A stretch of 13,120 nt of DNA from Chloroflexota bacterium (GCA_013696945.1 JACCXQ010000127.1:1-13120); one strand, 5' to 3'; positions 1-6,852 are shown, counted from the first letter of the stretch. Notes: generated by a model not told the origin, from the letters alone. Numbers and translations are program-made.

Positions 1-630
1 TCGACCGACCTGCAGGCCAAGAGCCGGATCTACTCGCGCGACCTCCCGGGTGAGCTCCTCGACGAGGTCTTCGCCATGTTCCTCGACGGGCTCGAGCCGC
101 TCAGGGAAGGCGGGCAGCTCGGGTCGATCCTCCTCCAGTACCCACGCTGGTTCTTTCCCATCTCGAAGAGCCGCGATGAGATCCTCGAGACGCGCGATCG
201 CCTCGAAGGCGTCGACGTGGCGATCGAGCTCCGCAACGCGTCCTGGTTCAACGAGAAGAACGTCGAGCGCACGCTCCGATTCCTCGACGACAACCGGCTG
301 CCCTTCGTGATGGTCGACGGCCCGCAGGGCTTCAAGAGCAGCGTCCCGCCGATCACCGCCGTCACCTCCCCCGACCTGGCGCTCATCCGATTCCACGGCC
401 GGCGCACCGAGACCTGGGAGGCGAGGGGCATCCCGACCGTCGAGCGATTCCGCTACCTCTACGACCGCATTGAGCTAGAGGAGTGGGCCCCGCGCATCCG
501 GGAGGCCGCCGGGCAGGCGAAACAGACCCACGTCCTCATGAACAACTGCTACGCCAACTACGGCGCGACCAACGCCCGCGAGATCGCCAAGCTCCTCGAG
601 GACCTCAAACCCGGCACGCCAGCCGACTGA
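1..630 (+). CDS. DUF72 (YecE-like) TIM-barrel protein, 3' part
   Basis: The reading frame is open from base 1, so the gene begins before the window; 209 codons plus a TGA stop are visible. Features typical of DUF72 (PF01904) can be read in order: an LGSILLQYPRWF stretch (family form LGPVLFQFPP), the IELRNASWF strand, a VMVDGPQ strand, the IRFHGRRTETWE motif (family form R-x-HG-R-x-x-x-W), and the C-terminal MNNCYANYGATNAREIAKLL segment (family form FNN-x-x-x-x-x-A-x-x-N-A-x-x-L). DUF72 proteins adopt a TIM-barrel-like fold. Their biochemical role is not established, so none is given. The gene is convergent with the VWA gene, whose stop lies 30 bp away. I saw no convincing terminator in that gap. 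The family call is firm; the start lies outside the window. Confidence 0.88.
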   Translation, partial: STDLQAKSRIYSRDLPGELLDEVFAMFLDGLEPLREGGQLGSILLQYPRWFFPISKSRDEILETRDRLEGVDVAIELRNASWFNEKNVERTLRFLDDNRLPFVMVDGPQGFKSSVPPITAVTSPDLALIRFHGRRTETWEARGIPTVERFRYLYDRIELEEWAPRIREAAGQAKQTHVLMNNCYANYGATNAREIAKLLEDLKPGTPAD

Positions 631-660
631 TGGGCCGCTCCGACGCGCCCGGCTGACGGA

Positions 661-1911
661 TCAGCGCTTGGCCTTGCCCTCGAAGTCGCGCGACCGCAGC
701 GTGTACGAGCTGCGGAAGTGCATCTCCTTCACGGCCATCGCCGCGAGAGGCGCTGCCACCTGGCGCTCCTCGAGCTCGAGCTCTCGGAGGACCCCGAGCA
801 TCACCGGGTCCGACGAGGCATAGGTCCGGATGCGATCGGCGACGCCGCGAAGCTCGCGACGCGCATCGTCGAACCGGCCGCGCTGGTTGAGCTGCGCAGC
901 CGCCTGGCGCGCCCGGGCCGCGAAGAGCCCGCAGACCACCCGGTCGACCTCGACATCACGCTCCTGCAGGTCGTTGGTGCGGTCGTCGGCATACGTCCAG
1001 GCCAACTCGGAGCCGGCGTCCGACAGCAAGCCATCGCGATCTACGACGCGGATGACCGCCCGTTGCTCCTGCCCGGTCTCCCCGAACGGGAAGTTGAACC
1101 GAAGCACGAGCTCCAGCTGTTGCCCGCTGACCAGGTCCTGCACCTCGACGACAGTGCGGTTCCCCTCGCTGCGATGCGCGAAGAGTCCGAGCGGCTCGCA
1201 CAGCGTGCCGTCGGGAAGGTCGACCTCCACTCGGACGTCCCGCAGGACGACGTCGAGGGCCTCTCCGACAGCGGACGTGACGTAGTCGGGGATCTGCTGC
1301 GGGTGCTCGATGAAGACCGACTGCCCGCCTCCGGCGACCGCCATCCGCTCCAGAAGGGCGTGGTCGAAGTCGGCGCCGACGCCGAACGTCCACGTCGAGA
1401 CGCCCCGTCGTCGGAGCTCCAGCGCGTGCTTCTCGAGCTCGCCCGGGTCCGTGACGCCGATGTTCGCCAGCCCGTCCGAGAGGAGGAGGCACCGGTTGAC
1501 ATCACGTTCGACGAGTTGCCCCGCGACCTGCTCGCAGCCGCGTAGCCAGCCCTCGAAGAGGTTCGTGCTCCCACGGGCGGAGATCGCCTTGACACGCTGG
1601 AGCGCCTCGCGACGCGCCGCGCTCGTGGCGGCCGTTGCCTCCACGACGACATCGACCTGATCGTCATACGCGACGACACTGAAGCGATCCTCGTCGTGGA
1701 GGGCGGCGATGCCCTGTGCGATGGCCTGCCTGGCCAGATCGATCTTCTGCCCGCCCATCGAGCCCGAGCGATCGAGCACGAACGAGACGTTGAGAGGCTC
1801 TCGCGTGGCGCGGCGGCGAGCCTCCGGTGCTTCGATCTCGACCAGCACGAAGCGGTTGCTGCGGTACTTGGCACGGATGTAGCGGCGGTCGGGACGGGCT
1901 CGGGATGTCAT
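661..1911 (-). CDS. Cytoplasmic von Willebrand factor A domain protein
   Basis: A 416-residue protein with a complete VWA metal-ion-dependent adhesion site: DRSGS (D47, S49, S51) at the end of a hydrophobic strand, T116 in STNLFEGW, and D146 in LLLSDG. The VWA domain spans about residues 40-220. A beta-rich region follows (about 222-300), then a helical charged tail ending in KAKR. There is no signal peptide or membrane segment, so it probably acts inside the cell, unlike many secreted VWA proteins. The start is the ATG at 1911: it has AGGAGG 8-9 nt upstream and overlaps the stop of the upstream MerR gene as ATGA, implying translational coupling. An in-frame extension to 2127 is Arg/Pro-rich, overlaps MerR coding sequence and looks non-coding. 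VWA proteins usually mediate metal-dependent protein contacts. The partner is unknown, and the coupling suggests joint work with, or control by, the MerR protein. Confidence 0.87.
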   Translation of the reverse strand: MTSRARPDRRYIRAKYRSNRFVLVEIEAPEARRRATREPLNVSFVLDRSGSMGGQKIDLARQAIAQGIAALHDEDRFSVVAYDDQVDVVVEATAATSAARREALQRVKAISARGSTNLFEGWLRGCEQVAGQLVERDVNRCLLLSDGLANIGVTDPGELEKHALELRRRGVSTWTFGVGADFDHALLERMAVAGGGQSVFIEHPQQIPDYVTSAVGEALDVVLRDVRVEVDLPDGTLCEPLGLFAHRSEGNRTVVEVQDLVSGQQLELVLRFNFPFGETGQEQRAVIRVVDRDGLLSDAGSELAWTYADDRTNDLQERDVEVDRVVCGLFAARARQAAAQLNQRGRFDDARRELRGVADRIRTYASSDPVMLGVLRELELEERQVAAPLAAMAVKEMHFRSSYTLRSRDFEGKAKR

Positions 1912-2486
1912 GACGGATCCTCCTCGAGAAGCTGGCGAGCGATGGTGACGAGTCGATCGACGCGTCGGTTCTGGTCGCGGCCGAGCGGCCGGCGGATGTG
2001 GAGCTCGATGTCCGGCGAGAGCGCGATGCGTTCCCACTGCGACCGATCGGGTGACGGTCCCGGGGCCGGTGGTAACGGACCGACTGGCGGAACGGACGGC
2101 CATGAGCCCGGTAGGGGCACGTTCCATCGCTCCTGGGCTGGGGTGCGCAGGGGACGTTGACGCGACCGGCGGGCCACCCCGCGTTCCTGGAGCAGCGCGC
2201 TGATGTAGTCGGCGGCCGTCCCATGAGGCTCGGGCTGCTCGCTGACAAGAAGGGCTGCATCCTCGTCCGAGACAGCGGACAGGCGCGCCCGGATCTCGGC
2301 GAGGGGGAGGTGGTCCTTCTGGAGGCGCTTGATGAGTCGCAACCGGGAGAGATGACCGTCGTCGTAGCGCGCCTTGGGTCCGGCGCCCTCGGGCGAACGG
2401 AGCAGGCCGGTGGCGATGTAGAAGCGCACCGTCCGTGGCGTCACGTCGGCCAGATGGGCAAGATCGGCGAGGCTGTACTGGCTCAC
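1908..2486 (-). CDS. MerR-family transcriptional regulator
   Basis: A 192-residue protein when started at the GTG at 2486. Residues 3-70 form a MerR winged helix-turn-helix: YSLADLAHLADVTPRTVRFY, then GLL, a wing with KARYDDGHL, and a helix LRLIKRLQKDHLPLAEIRARL. The C-terminal half has a Pro-rich linker (about 125-150) and a terminal segment with WERIALSPDIELHIRRP, which is not a metal-binding MerR tail; no Cys cluster is present. I chose GTG 2486 because the family normally starts just before this helix, and because a perfect inverted repeat and a consensus -35 lie directly upstream. They would fall within coding sequence if the ATG at 2528 were used. The stop overlaps the VWA start (ATGA). 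It probably controls its own operon; the effector is unknown. Confidence 0.85.
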   Translation of the reverse strand: MSQYSLADLAHLADVTPRTVRFYIATGLLRSPEGAGPKARYDDGHLSRLRLIKRLQKDHLPLAEIRARLSAVSDEDAALLVSEQPEPHGTAADYISALLQERGVARRSRQRPLRTPAQERWNVPLPGSWPSVPPVGPLPPAPGPSPDRSQWERIALSPDIELHIRRPLGRDQNRRVDRLVTIARQLLEEDPS

Positions 2487-2492
2487 CTGCGC

Positions 2493-2521
2493 ATCTTGAC
2501 AGCGGAACGTGCCGCTGTCAA
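2493..2521 (-). promoter_or_regulatory. Putative MerR autoregulatory operator and promoter
   Basis: Perfect inverted repeat TTGACAGCGG-N6-CCGCTGTCAA at 2496-2521, 10-bp arms with no mismatch. Read on the minus strand, the outer end of one arm is a consensus -35 box TTGACA (2521-2516). A weak -10 CAAGAT (2498-2493) follows after 17 bp, and the GTG start of the MerR gene lies 6 nt further on. MerR-type regulators classically bind a dyad between -35 and -10, so the placement fits. No T-run follows on either strand, which argues against a terminator for the upstream permease. Binding by this MerR protein is inferred. Confidence 0.65.
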
Positions 2522-2535
2522 TACCCAATCGGAGA

Positions 2536-3564
2536 CTAGCGGCCGGTGGCCCGTCCCGGCGAGCCGCGCACTCGATGCCGCAGACGCTCCATGCGCGTCC
2601 CGCGCGGGCGCATCGGGGCGCTGCCCACGGCGACGTCGCGCACCGCGGGTGGCGAGCCCGTCCGGATGATGAATGCCACGGACGCGACGATGAGGATCGC
2701 CCCGATGATCATGACCGGGTCCAGCCGCTCGTCGAGGACGAACACCCCGAGCACGACGGCCACGACCGGGTTCACGTACGCGTAGGTCGCCACCCTCGAG
2801 ATGGGGGCGTTCTGGAGCAGCCACGTGTACGCCGTGTAGGCCAGGACCGACCCGAACACGATGAGGTAGACGAGCGAGACGATCGACGCCTGGCTGAAGC
2901 CACCGGCCTCGACACGAGCCCACTCGCCCACCACGAGCCCGGTCATCAGAAGCATCACGCCCCCCAGCATCAACTGGTAGGCCGCCGAGACGAGCGCATC
3001 GCGGGGCATCGGCAAGCGGCTCGAGAAGAACGACCCGGTCGCCCACGAGATCGAGGCGACGATCAGCAGGACCATGCCCAGCAGGTCCGTCGTACCTTCG
3101 ATGCCGCGCGGCACGACCAGGATGCCCAGCCCCACGAACCCCAGCACCACCCCGCCGATGCCGGCCCGCGTGATCGTCTCCCCGGCGAGCCGCCGCAGGA
3201 TGAGCACGACGAGCGGGATGACGCCCACGATCAGCGCCGCCAGCGCCGATGGCACCGTCTCCTCGCCGATCGACACGAGCCCGTTGCCCACGAGCAGTAG
3301 CGCCCCTCCGACGAATGCGGCGCCGGCAAGCTGGGGGCGCGTCACGCGCATCCGCGCGGGTCCACCGCGGAGCATCAGGATCGCCGAGAGGGCCAGCCCG
3401 GCGACCAGGAATCGGGCACCGGCCGCGAGGAGCGGCGGCATGGAGTCGACGACGATGCGGATGCCGAGGTAGGTCGAGCCCCAGACGATGTAGACCACCA
3501 CCAGCGCGGCCCAGACCAGCCACGCGGGCGCGGCGGGGCGCGGGGATGCCGGCGGTGGGGCCAT
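2536..3564 (-). CDS. DMT-superfamily permease (EamA, YedA-like)
   Basis: A 342-residue inner-membrane protein with about ten hydrophobic segments in two EamA repeats: residues about 14-35, 42-64, 78-98, 104-124 and 133-151, then 160-182, 190-212, 225-248, 258-276 and 283-300. Hallmarks are the WGSTY-x-x-I-R motif in the first helix (28-36) and the repeat-2 YAYVNPVVAVVLG helix ending in DE (278-279). The sequence resembles the YedA/RhtA branch of drug/metabolite exporters. Efflux of a metabolite or amino acid is the usual role; the substrate cannot be read from sequence. A basic 40-residue cytoplasmic tail (301-342) is longer than usual. The ATG at 3564 is preceded by AGGG 7 nt upstream, which also forms part of a TAGGGT -10-like box. 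The gene lies 49 bp before the MerR gene on the same strand, but a dyad with its own promoter separates them. Confidence 0.9.
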   Translation of the reverse strand: MAPPPASPRPAAPAWLVWAALVVVYIVWGSTYLGIRIVVDSMPPLLAAGARFLVAGLALSAILMLRGGPARMRVTRPQLAGAAFVGGALLLVGNGLVSIGEETVPSALAALIVGVIPLVVLILRRLAGETITRAGIGGVVLGFVGLGILVVPRGIEGTTDLLGMVLLIVASISWATGSFFSSRLPMPRDALVSAAYQLMLGGVMLLMTGLVVGEWARVEAGGFSQASIVSLVYLIVFGSVLAYTAYTWLLQNAPISRVATYAYVNPVVAVVLGVFVLDERLDPVMIIGAILIVASVAFIIRTGSPPAVRDVAVGSAPMRPRGTRMERLRHRVRGSPGRATGR

Positions 3565-3570
3565 GGCCTG

Positions 3571-3576
3571 ACCCTA
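3571..3576 (-). promoter_or_regulatory. Candidate -10 box of the permease gene
   Basis: TAGGGT on the minus strand ends 6 nt before the ATG at 3564 and fits a TANNNT -10. If used, the transcript would start at or next to the start codon. The same bases contain AGGG at a spacing usable as a ribosome-binding site, so the two readings cannot be separated by eye. Confidence 0.35.
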
Positions 3577-3596
3577 CCGCCTCTCCACGCTCCGTG

Positions 3597-3640
3597 TCCG
3601 TACTGTGTACCGACCCCATGGTCCGTACCCGGTTCCGTAC
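3597..3640. repeat. Three TCCGTAC direct repeats upstream of the permease
   Basis: TCCGTAC occurs at 3597-3603, 3622-3628 and 3634-3640, with offsets of 25 and 12 bp. The first two are extended to GTCCGTAC. They lie about 20-65 bp upstream of the permease -10-like box, where a regulator could bind. Their function is inferred from position only. Confidence 0.4.
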
Positions 3641-3847
3641 TTCCCCGGATGGCACCGCAAGGCACAGCCCAAGCACACTGCCTACGTCGGGGACGGCGCG
3701 GCTGCCCCCGACGACCACCAGAACATCTCTCGGCTAGTCCCCGGCCCTTCACGGCGGGGCCGGCGACGAGCACGACGGGGCCGGATCTCGCTGGGGCGCG
3801 GTCCGGCTCTCGTCATTCCCAGTGGCTGCGTGCCGATCGAGCGTGGG

Positions 3848-3853
3848 TATCAT
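3848..3853 (+). promoter_or_regulatory. -10 box of the sensor-kinase operon (leaderless)
   Basis: TATCAT (five of six matches to TATAAT) ends 6 nt before the ATG at 3860, and there is no Shine-Dalgarno sequence in the intervening bases. The expected transcription start falls on or beside the A of the ATG. No good -35 is visible. Confidence 0.55.
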
Positions 3854-3859
3854 CCGGGC

Positions 3860-5422
3860 ATGGAGCGCGTCCTCAGGGAGCGGGATCGCCTCCGACCGGG
3901 TCGGCTGGACCTCTTCCTGACCATCACGGTCGTGGCGATGGTCGGCATCACGGTCCTGCTGCTGGCCGATCCGACCCTCAACTTCGTGGTCGTGGACCGG
4001 ACGCTGGACGTCGCGGTCAACTCGCTCATCACGCTCGCGTCCGCCGGCCTCGCCGCGCTCGCGGTCGCCCGCTACCGCGAGAGCGGCCGCCTCTCGAGCC
4101 TCTTCCAGGGCAGCGCGCTCTTCCTGCTGACCGTCGTCGGCGGCATGAACGTGCTACTCGTGCTTCTCAAGCTCGACGGACGCGTCGGGCTGACCCTCGG
4201 CCTGCCGGACCAGTTCCCCATCTACCTGGTCATGGTGTCGCGGCTCCTCGCGGCGATCTTGTTCGTGTTCGGGGCGGCCGCGGCGGTGATGCGCATCCAG
4301 GCCCGCCCGGAGGGGGCGCGACGGCTGCTGCTGGGGCCTCCGATCGTGGTCGGCGTGGTGGCGGTGACGCTCTACCCGGTCCGCGGCCTCCTCCCGCCGC
4401 TCATCGACGACGCGGGGATCCAGGCGCTGGTCCAGGATCCCCAGCTGGCGAACCCGCTTCCCGGCGTCCAACCGTTACTCCTGGCGATCATCGGGCTCAC
4501 CTGTGGAATGCTCCTGGTGGCCGCCATCGGGTTCCGGTTCGCGGTGCAGCGCCAGGCCCCGGTGACCGAGGCGTTCCTCTCGGTCGGGCTTGTCATCGCC
4601 GCCTTCGCCGAGCTCCACTTCGCGCTCTTCCCCGGCGTGTACACCGGGCTCGTCACGAGCGGCGACGCCATCCGCCTCGCTTTCTCGCTCGCGTTGCTTC
4701 TCGGCATCGATGCGGAGGCGCGGGCCGACCTGCGAGCGCTCCGCTCCGCGTATGCCGCCCTGGACCGGATGCGCGTGACGGAAACGGAGCGGGCGGCCCT
4801 GGAGGAGCGAGCCCGGCTCGCGCGCGAGATCCACGACGGGCTCGCGCAGCACCTCTGGTTCGCCAAGCTCAAGCACGACCGACTGACCCCGCTGGTCCCG
4901 GACGATGCACGCGTCCTCTCGGCGGAGGTGGGACAGGCTCTCGATGCGGCGATCGTCGAGGCGCGCCAGGCGCTGGTCACGATGCGGACGAGCGTCGACC
5001 ACGACCTGCCGCTCTCGGAGCTCATCGGGCGCAGCGTCGAGGACTTCGGCCAGCGCTCAGGGCTCCGCGTGGAGTTCACCGCGGACCCGCTGCCGGCGAC
5101 CATCCCCGCGACGCAGGCGGAGCTCCTGCGGGTCGTCCAGGAGGCGCTGACCAACGTGCGCAAGCACGCTGATGCGACGATGGTGCGCGTGCGTGCGAGC
5201 ATGGACGCCGACGAGCTCGTCGTGACCGTCAGCGACAACGGTCGCGGGTTCGATCCGGAGGCCACTTCCACGGAGGGCCTCGGGCTCCGCGGCATGGAGG
5301 AGCGGGCGAGGCTGATGGGTGGGCACCTGGGTATCTCCTCGGAGCCGAGCGACGGCACGAGCGTGTCGGTCCGCCTGCCGCTCAGCGTCCCTCTCTCTCC
5401 TGCCACGCGCACGTCCCTGTAG
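3860..5422 (+). CDS. Membrane sensor histidine kinase, HisKA_3 (NarL/DegS-type)
   Basis: A 520-residue protein. The first 285 residues contain about eight hydrophobic helices (about 18-37, 52-71, 84-104, 119-143, 158-176, 204-226, 238-258, 268-283) and form a multi-pass membrane sensor that I cannot assign to a named domain. A coiled coil (about 287-320) leads to the dimerisation/phosphoacceptor domain with AREIHDGLAQ; H325 is the phosphorylated residue. The HATPase_c domain shows the N-box QEALTNVRKHA (N432), the G1 box SDNGRGF (D459, G461, G463), the G2 box GLGLRGMEERA (473-483) and GTSVSVRLP (499-507). The start at 3860 is chosen because the upstream in-frame extension is not protein-like and a TATCAT -10 sits 6 nt before this ATG. 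The response regulator follows with no gap, so the two form a two-component operon. The signal sensed is unknown. Confidence 0.93.
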   Translation: MERVLRERDRLRPGRLDLFLTITVVAMVGITVLLLADPTLNFVVVDRTLDVAVNSLITLASAGLAALAVARYRESGRLSSLFQGSALFLLTVVGGMNVLLVLLKLDGRVGLTLGLPDQFPIYLVMVSRLLAAILFVFGAAAAVMRIQARPEGARRLLLGPPIVVGVVAVTLYPVRGLLPPLIDDAGIQALVQDPQLANPLPGVQPLLLAIIGLTCGMLLVAAIGFRFAVQRQAPVTEAFLSVGLVIAAFAELHFALFPGVYTGLVTSGDAIRLAFSLALLLGIDAEARADLRALRSAYAALDRMRVTETERAALEERARLAREIHDGLAQHLWFAKLKHDRLTPLVPDDARVLSAEVGQALDAAIVEARQALVTMRTSVDHDLPLSELIGRSVEDFGQRSGLRVEFTADPLPATIPATQAELLRVVQEALTNVRKHADATMVRVRASMDADELVVTVSDNGRGFDPEATSTEGLGLRGMEERARLMGGHLGISSEPSDGTSVSVRLPLSVPLSPATRTSL

Positions 5423-6097
5423 ATGAGCGACGCGGCCACGAGCAGGGCTGCCGCGCGGCCGCTCCGGGTGATGCTGGTCGACGACCACGCGCTGGTCCGT
5501 TCGGCCGTCCGCCAGGCAATCACGAGCGACGACGTGGAGCTCGTGGGAGAGGCCGCCTCGGCGGAAGAAGCGTTCGAGCTGGCGCTCCGTGTGCGCCCCG
5601 ACGTGCTCCTCTTGGATATCGACCTTCCCGGCATCAGCGGCATCCGGATGGTCGAGGAGCTTGCGCCACGGCTGCCCGACACGCGGATCGTGATGCTCAC
5701 CGTCTCCGATGACGAGCGCGATCTCATCGACGCAGTGGCCAAGGGCGCGGCCGGCTACCTGACCAAGGATCTCAGCCCCGAGGCGCTCCTCCGGGCGCTG
5801 CGTGGCACGCAGCGCGGCGAGCTCGCGATGTCACGCCGTTCCGCAGCGCTGGTGGTCCGCCACTTCGCCGGGATGGCGCGGCGCGGTCGCACCGCGGGCG
5901 GTCAGGGCATCGAAGGGCTCAGCCCGCGCGAGACGGACGTGCTCCGGATGCTCGCCGAGGGACTGACGGACCGCGAGATCGCCAACGCGCTGGTGATATC
6001 GCCGCGGACCGTGGAGAGCCACGTCAGCAGCATCCTGCACAAGCTCGGCGTCCGGAACCGGGCCGAGGCCGCGCAGCGCTATCGAGGGACCGACTAG
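5423..6097 (+). CDS. NarL/FixJ-family response regulator (LuxR HTH)
   Basis: A 224-residue protein. The N-terminal receiver domain (about 14-130) has the acidic pair D20-D21, phosphoacceptor D65 in LLLDIDLPG, the switch Thr in VMLTVSDD, and the conserved Lys in GYLTKD. After a basic linker, residues about 165-217 form a LuxR-type HTH: LSPRETDVLRMLAEGLTDREIA, then ISPRTVESHVSSILHKLGV. Its ATG directly abuts the TAG stop of the histidine kinase (TAG-ATG), so it is co-transcribed and probably translationally coupled with it, and is its phosphorylation partner. It should act as a phosphorylation-dependent DNA-binding regulator; its targets are not shown by the sequence. It ends in a convergent junction with the CADD gene that carries three copies of a 13-bp repeat. 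Confidence 0.95.
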   Translation: MSDAATSRAAARPLRVMLVDDHALVRSAVRQAITSDDVELVGEAASAEEAFELALRVRPDVLLLDIDLPGISGIRMVEELAPRLPDTRIVMLTVSDDERDLIDAVAKGAAGYLTKDLSPEALLRALRGTQRGELAMSRRSAALVVRHFAGMARRGRTAGGQGIEGLSPRETDVLRMLAEGLTDREIANALVISPRTVESHVSSILHKLGVRNRAEAAQRYRGTD

Positions 6098-6133
6098 GCC
6101 CTCGTGGGACCGATCAGGGCGGGACCGATCAGG
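6086..6133. repeat. Three 13-bp repeats at a convergent gene junction
   Basis: GGGACCGATCAGG occurs identically at 6106-6118 and 6121-6133. A two-base variant, GGGACCGACTAGG, lies at 6086-6098. The first copy contains the TAG stop of the response regulator and the last contains the minus-strand TGA stop of the CADD gene. The copies are direct, not inverted, so they do not form a terminator hairpin. They look like a local slippage duplication. Confidence 0.75.
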
Positions 6134-6803
6134 CGGCGGCGGCCGTCTCCGTGGCGGGCATATCGACCGCGCTCAGGAAGTCCCACCACGCATCGAGCGC
6201 CCGCTGGGTGGCCGAGGTGACGGCCTCGTCCTGTCCATCGGCGATCGTGCCGAGCATCTCGCGCTCGGCGCCGGAATGCTCGATGTCGAGGACGCCGTGG
6301 ACGACGAAGAACTTCAGCGCAGGCCCGTCGGTGATGCCGTAGTGGCGCTTGAGCCCGTCGATCTTGGAGGCCGCGACCTCGGGGACCTGACGCTCGTAGG
6401 CGTAGAGCGCTGCCACCCCGGCCGCGACCGGCTCGGTCGCGGCTACGTCCCGGTACAGCTCCACGAGGCGCTCCGTGGCCTCGTTGCGCGTCGCTGATCG
6501 CACCTCGTCACGCGCGACCCCGATGCCCTCAGCGAACTTGAGCCAGAGCTCGGCGTGGTTCTCCTTGCCGTGCTCCTCGTCCCAGAGGTTGTCCAGGATC
6601 TGCTGGCGGATCTCCGGTCGCTCCTCGCGCGAGTGGAGCGCGGAGAGGAGTCGCGGCATCGTCGACTCGAACGCGTAGTACTGGCGCGCGTACTCCTGGA
6701 GCGCCTCACGGGGGAGCGTCCCGTCGGCCCACTTCGTGTAGAACGGGTGCTTCAGCAGGTGGCGAGCGTCGATCATCTCGTCGACGCGGTCGAGCAGATC
6801 CAT
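6129..6803 (-). CDS. CADD-family diiron protein, probable p-aminobenzoate synthase
   Basis: A 224-residue all-helical protein of the TenA/PqqC/haem-oxygenase-like fold, clearly of the CADD branch (folate-linked). With a uniform shift of -5 relative to Chlamydia trachomatis CADD, as I recall its numbering, all six metal ligands are present: E76, H83, E137, H169, D173 and H176. So are the sacrificed tyrosine (Y22 in HPFYTKW), the amino-donor lysine (K147 in ASKIDGL) and tyrosines Y38 and Y136. The known chlamydial enzyme makes p-aminobenzoate for folate from its own Tyr and Lys, bypassing PabABC. The start at 6803 begins at the family N-terminus (MDLLDRVDEMI) and has GGGAG 10 nt upstream. The 42-codon in-frame extension upstream is Arg-rich and overlaps the LysM gene. 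It could alternatively be another haem-oxygenase-like oxidase, but the residue match argues for CADD. Confidence 0.9.
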   Translation of the reverse strand: MDLLDRVDEMIDARHLLKHPFYTKWADGTLPREALQEYARQYYAFESTMPRLLSALHSREERPEIRQQILDNLWDEEHGKENHAELWLKFAEGIGVARDEVRSATRNEATERLVELYRDVAATEPVAAGVAALYAYERQVPEVAASKIDGLKRHYGITDGPALKFFVVHGVLDIEHSGAEREMLGTIADGQDEAVTSATQRALDAWWDFLSAVDMPATETAAAA

Positions 6804-6852
6804 TGGTCGTTGTCTCCCTGTCCGTGAGGCTGGGGCGCGTGGCCGTGAGCGC

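Larger units (their letters stand above)
3565..3859. other. Divergent intergenic region, permease / sensor kinase
   Basis: This 295-bp stretch separates two divergently read genes. It holds three TCCGTAC 7-mers (3597, 3622, 3634), a GTAC-N3-GTAC dyad at 3600-3610, and two near copies of ACGRCGGGGCCGG (3751-3763 and 3772-3784). The first of these copies pairs with CCGGCCC at 3741-3747 to form a 7-bp inverted repeat. The kinase frame is open through most of the region, but its translation is Arg/Pro/Gly-rich, unlike a protein, and is taken as non-coding. Confidence 0.55.

Noticed and set aside
718..1545. Long plus-strand open frame (275 codons) antisense to the VWA gene
   Set aside because: It has no recognisable domain and mirrors the third-position GC bias of the VWA gene; the opposite strand has an intact MIDAS motif.
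1912..2127. 72-codon extension of the VWA protein
   Set aside because: It overlaps the MerR coding sequence in another frame, is Arg/Pro-rich, and the ATG at 1911 has AGGAGG and an ATGA overlap.
2496..2521. Reading the dyad as a terminator for the DMT permease
   Set aside because: No T-rich tract follows the stem on the minus strand, and the arm carries a consensus -35 for the next gene.
2487..2528. ATG start at 2528 for the MerR regulator
   Set aside because: It would place the perfect dyad and -35 within coding sequence and add 14 residues not typical of the family; not fully excluded.
3605..3859. In-frame 85-codon N-terminal extension of the sensor kinase
   Set aside because: It is Arg/Pro/Gly-rich with no domain, and a TATCAT -10 box sits inside it 6 nt before the preferred ATG.
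3649..5172. 507-codon plus-strand open frame overlapping the kinase
   Set aside because: It is a +2 frame shadow, very rich in Arg/Pro/Gly/Ala; the kinase frame carries all catalytic boxes.
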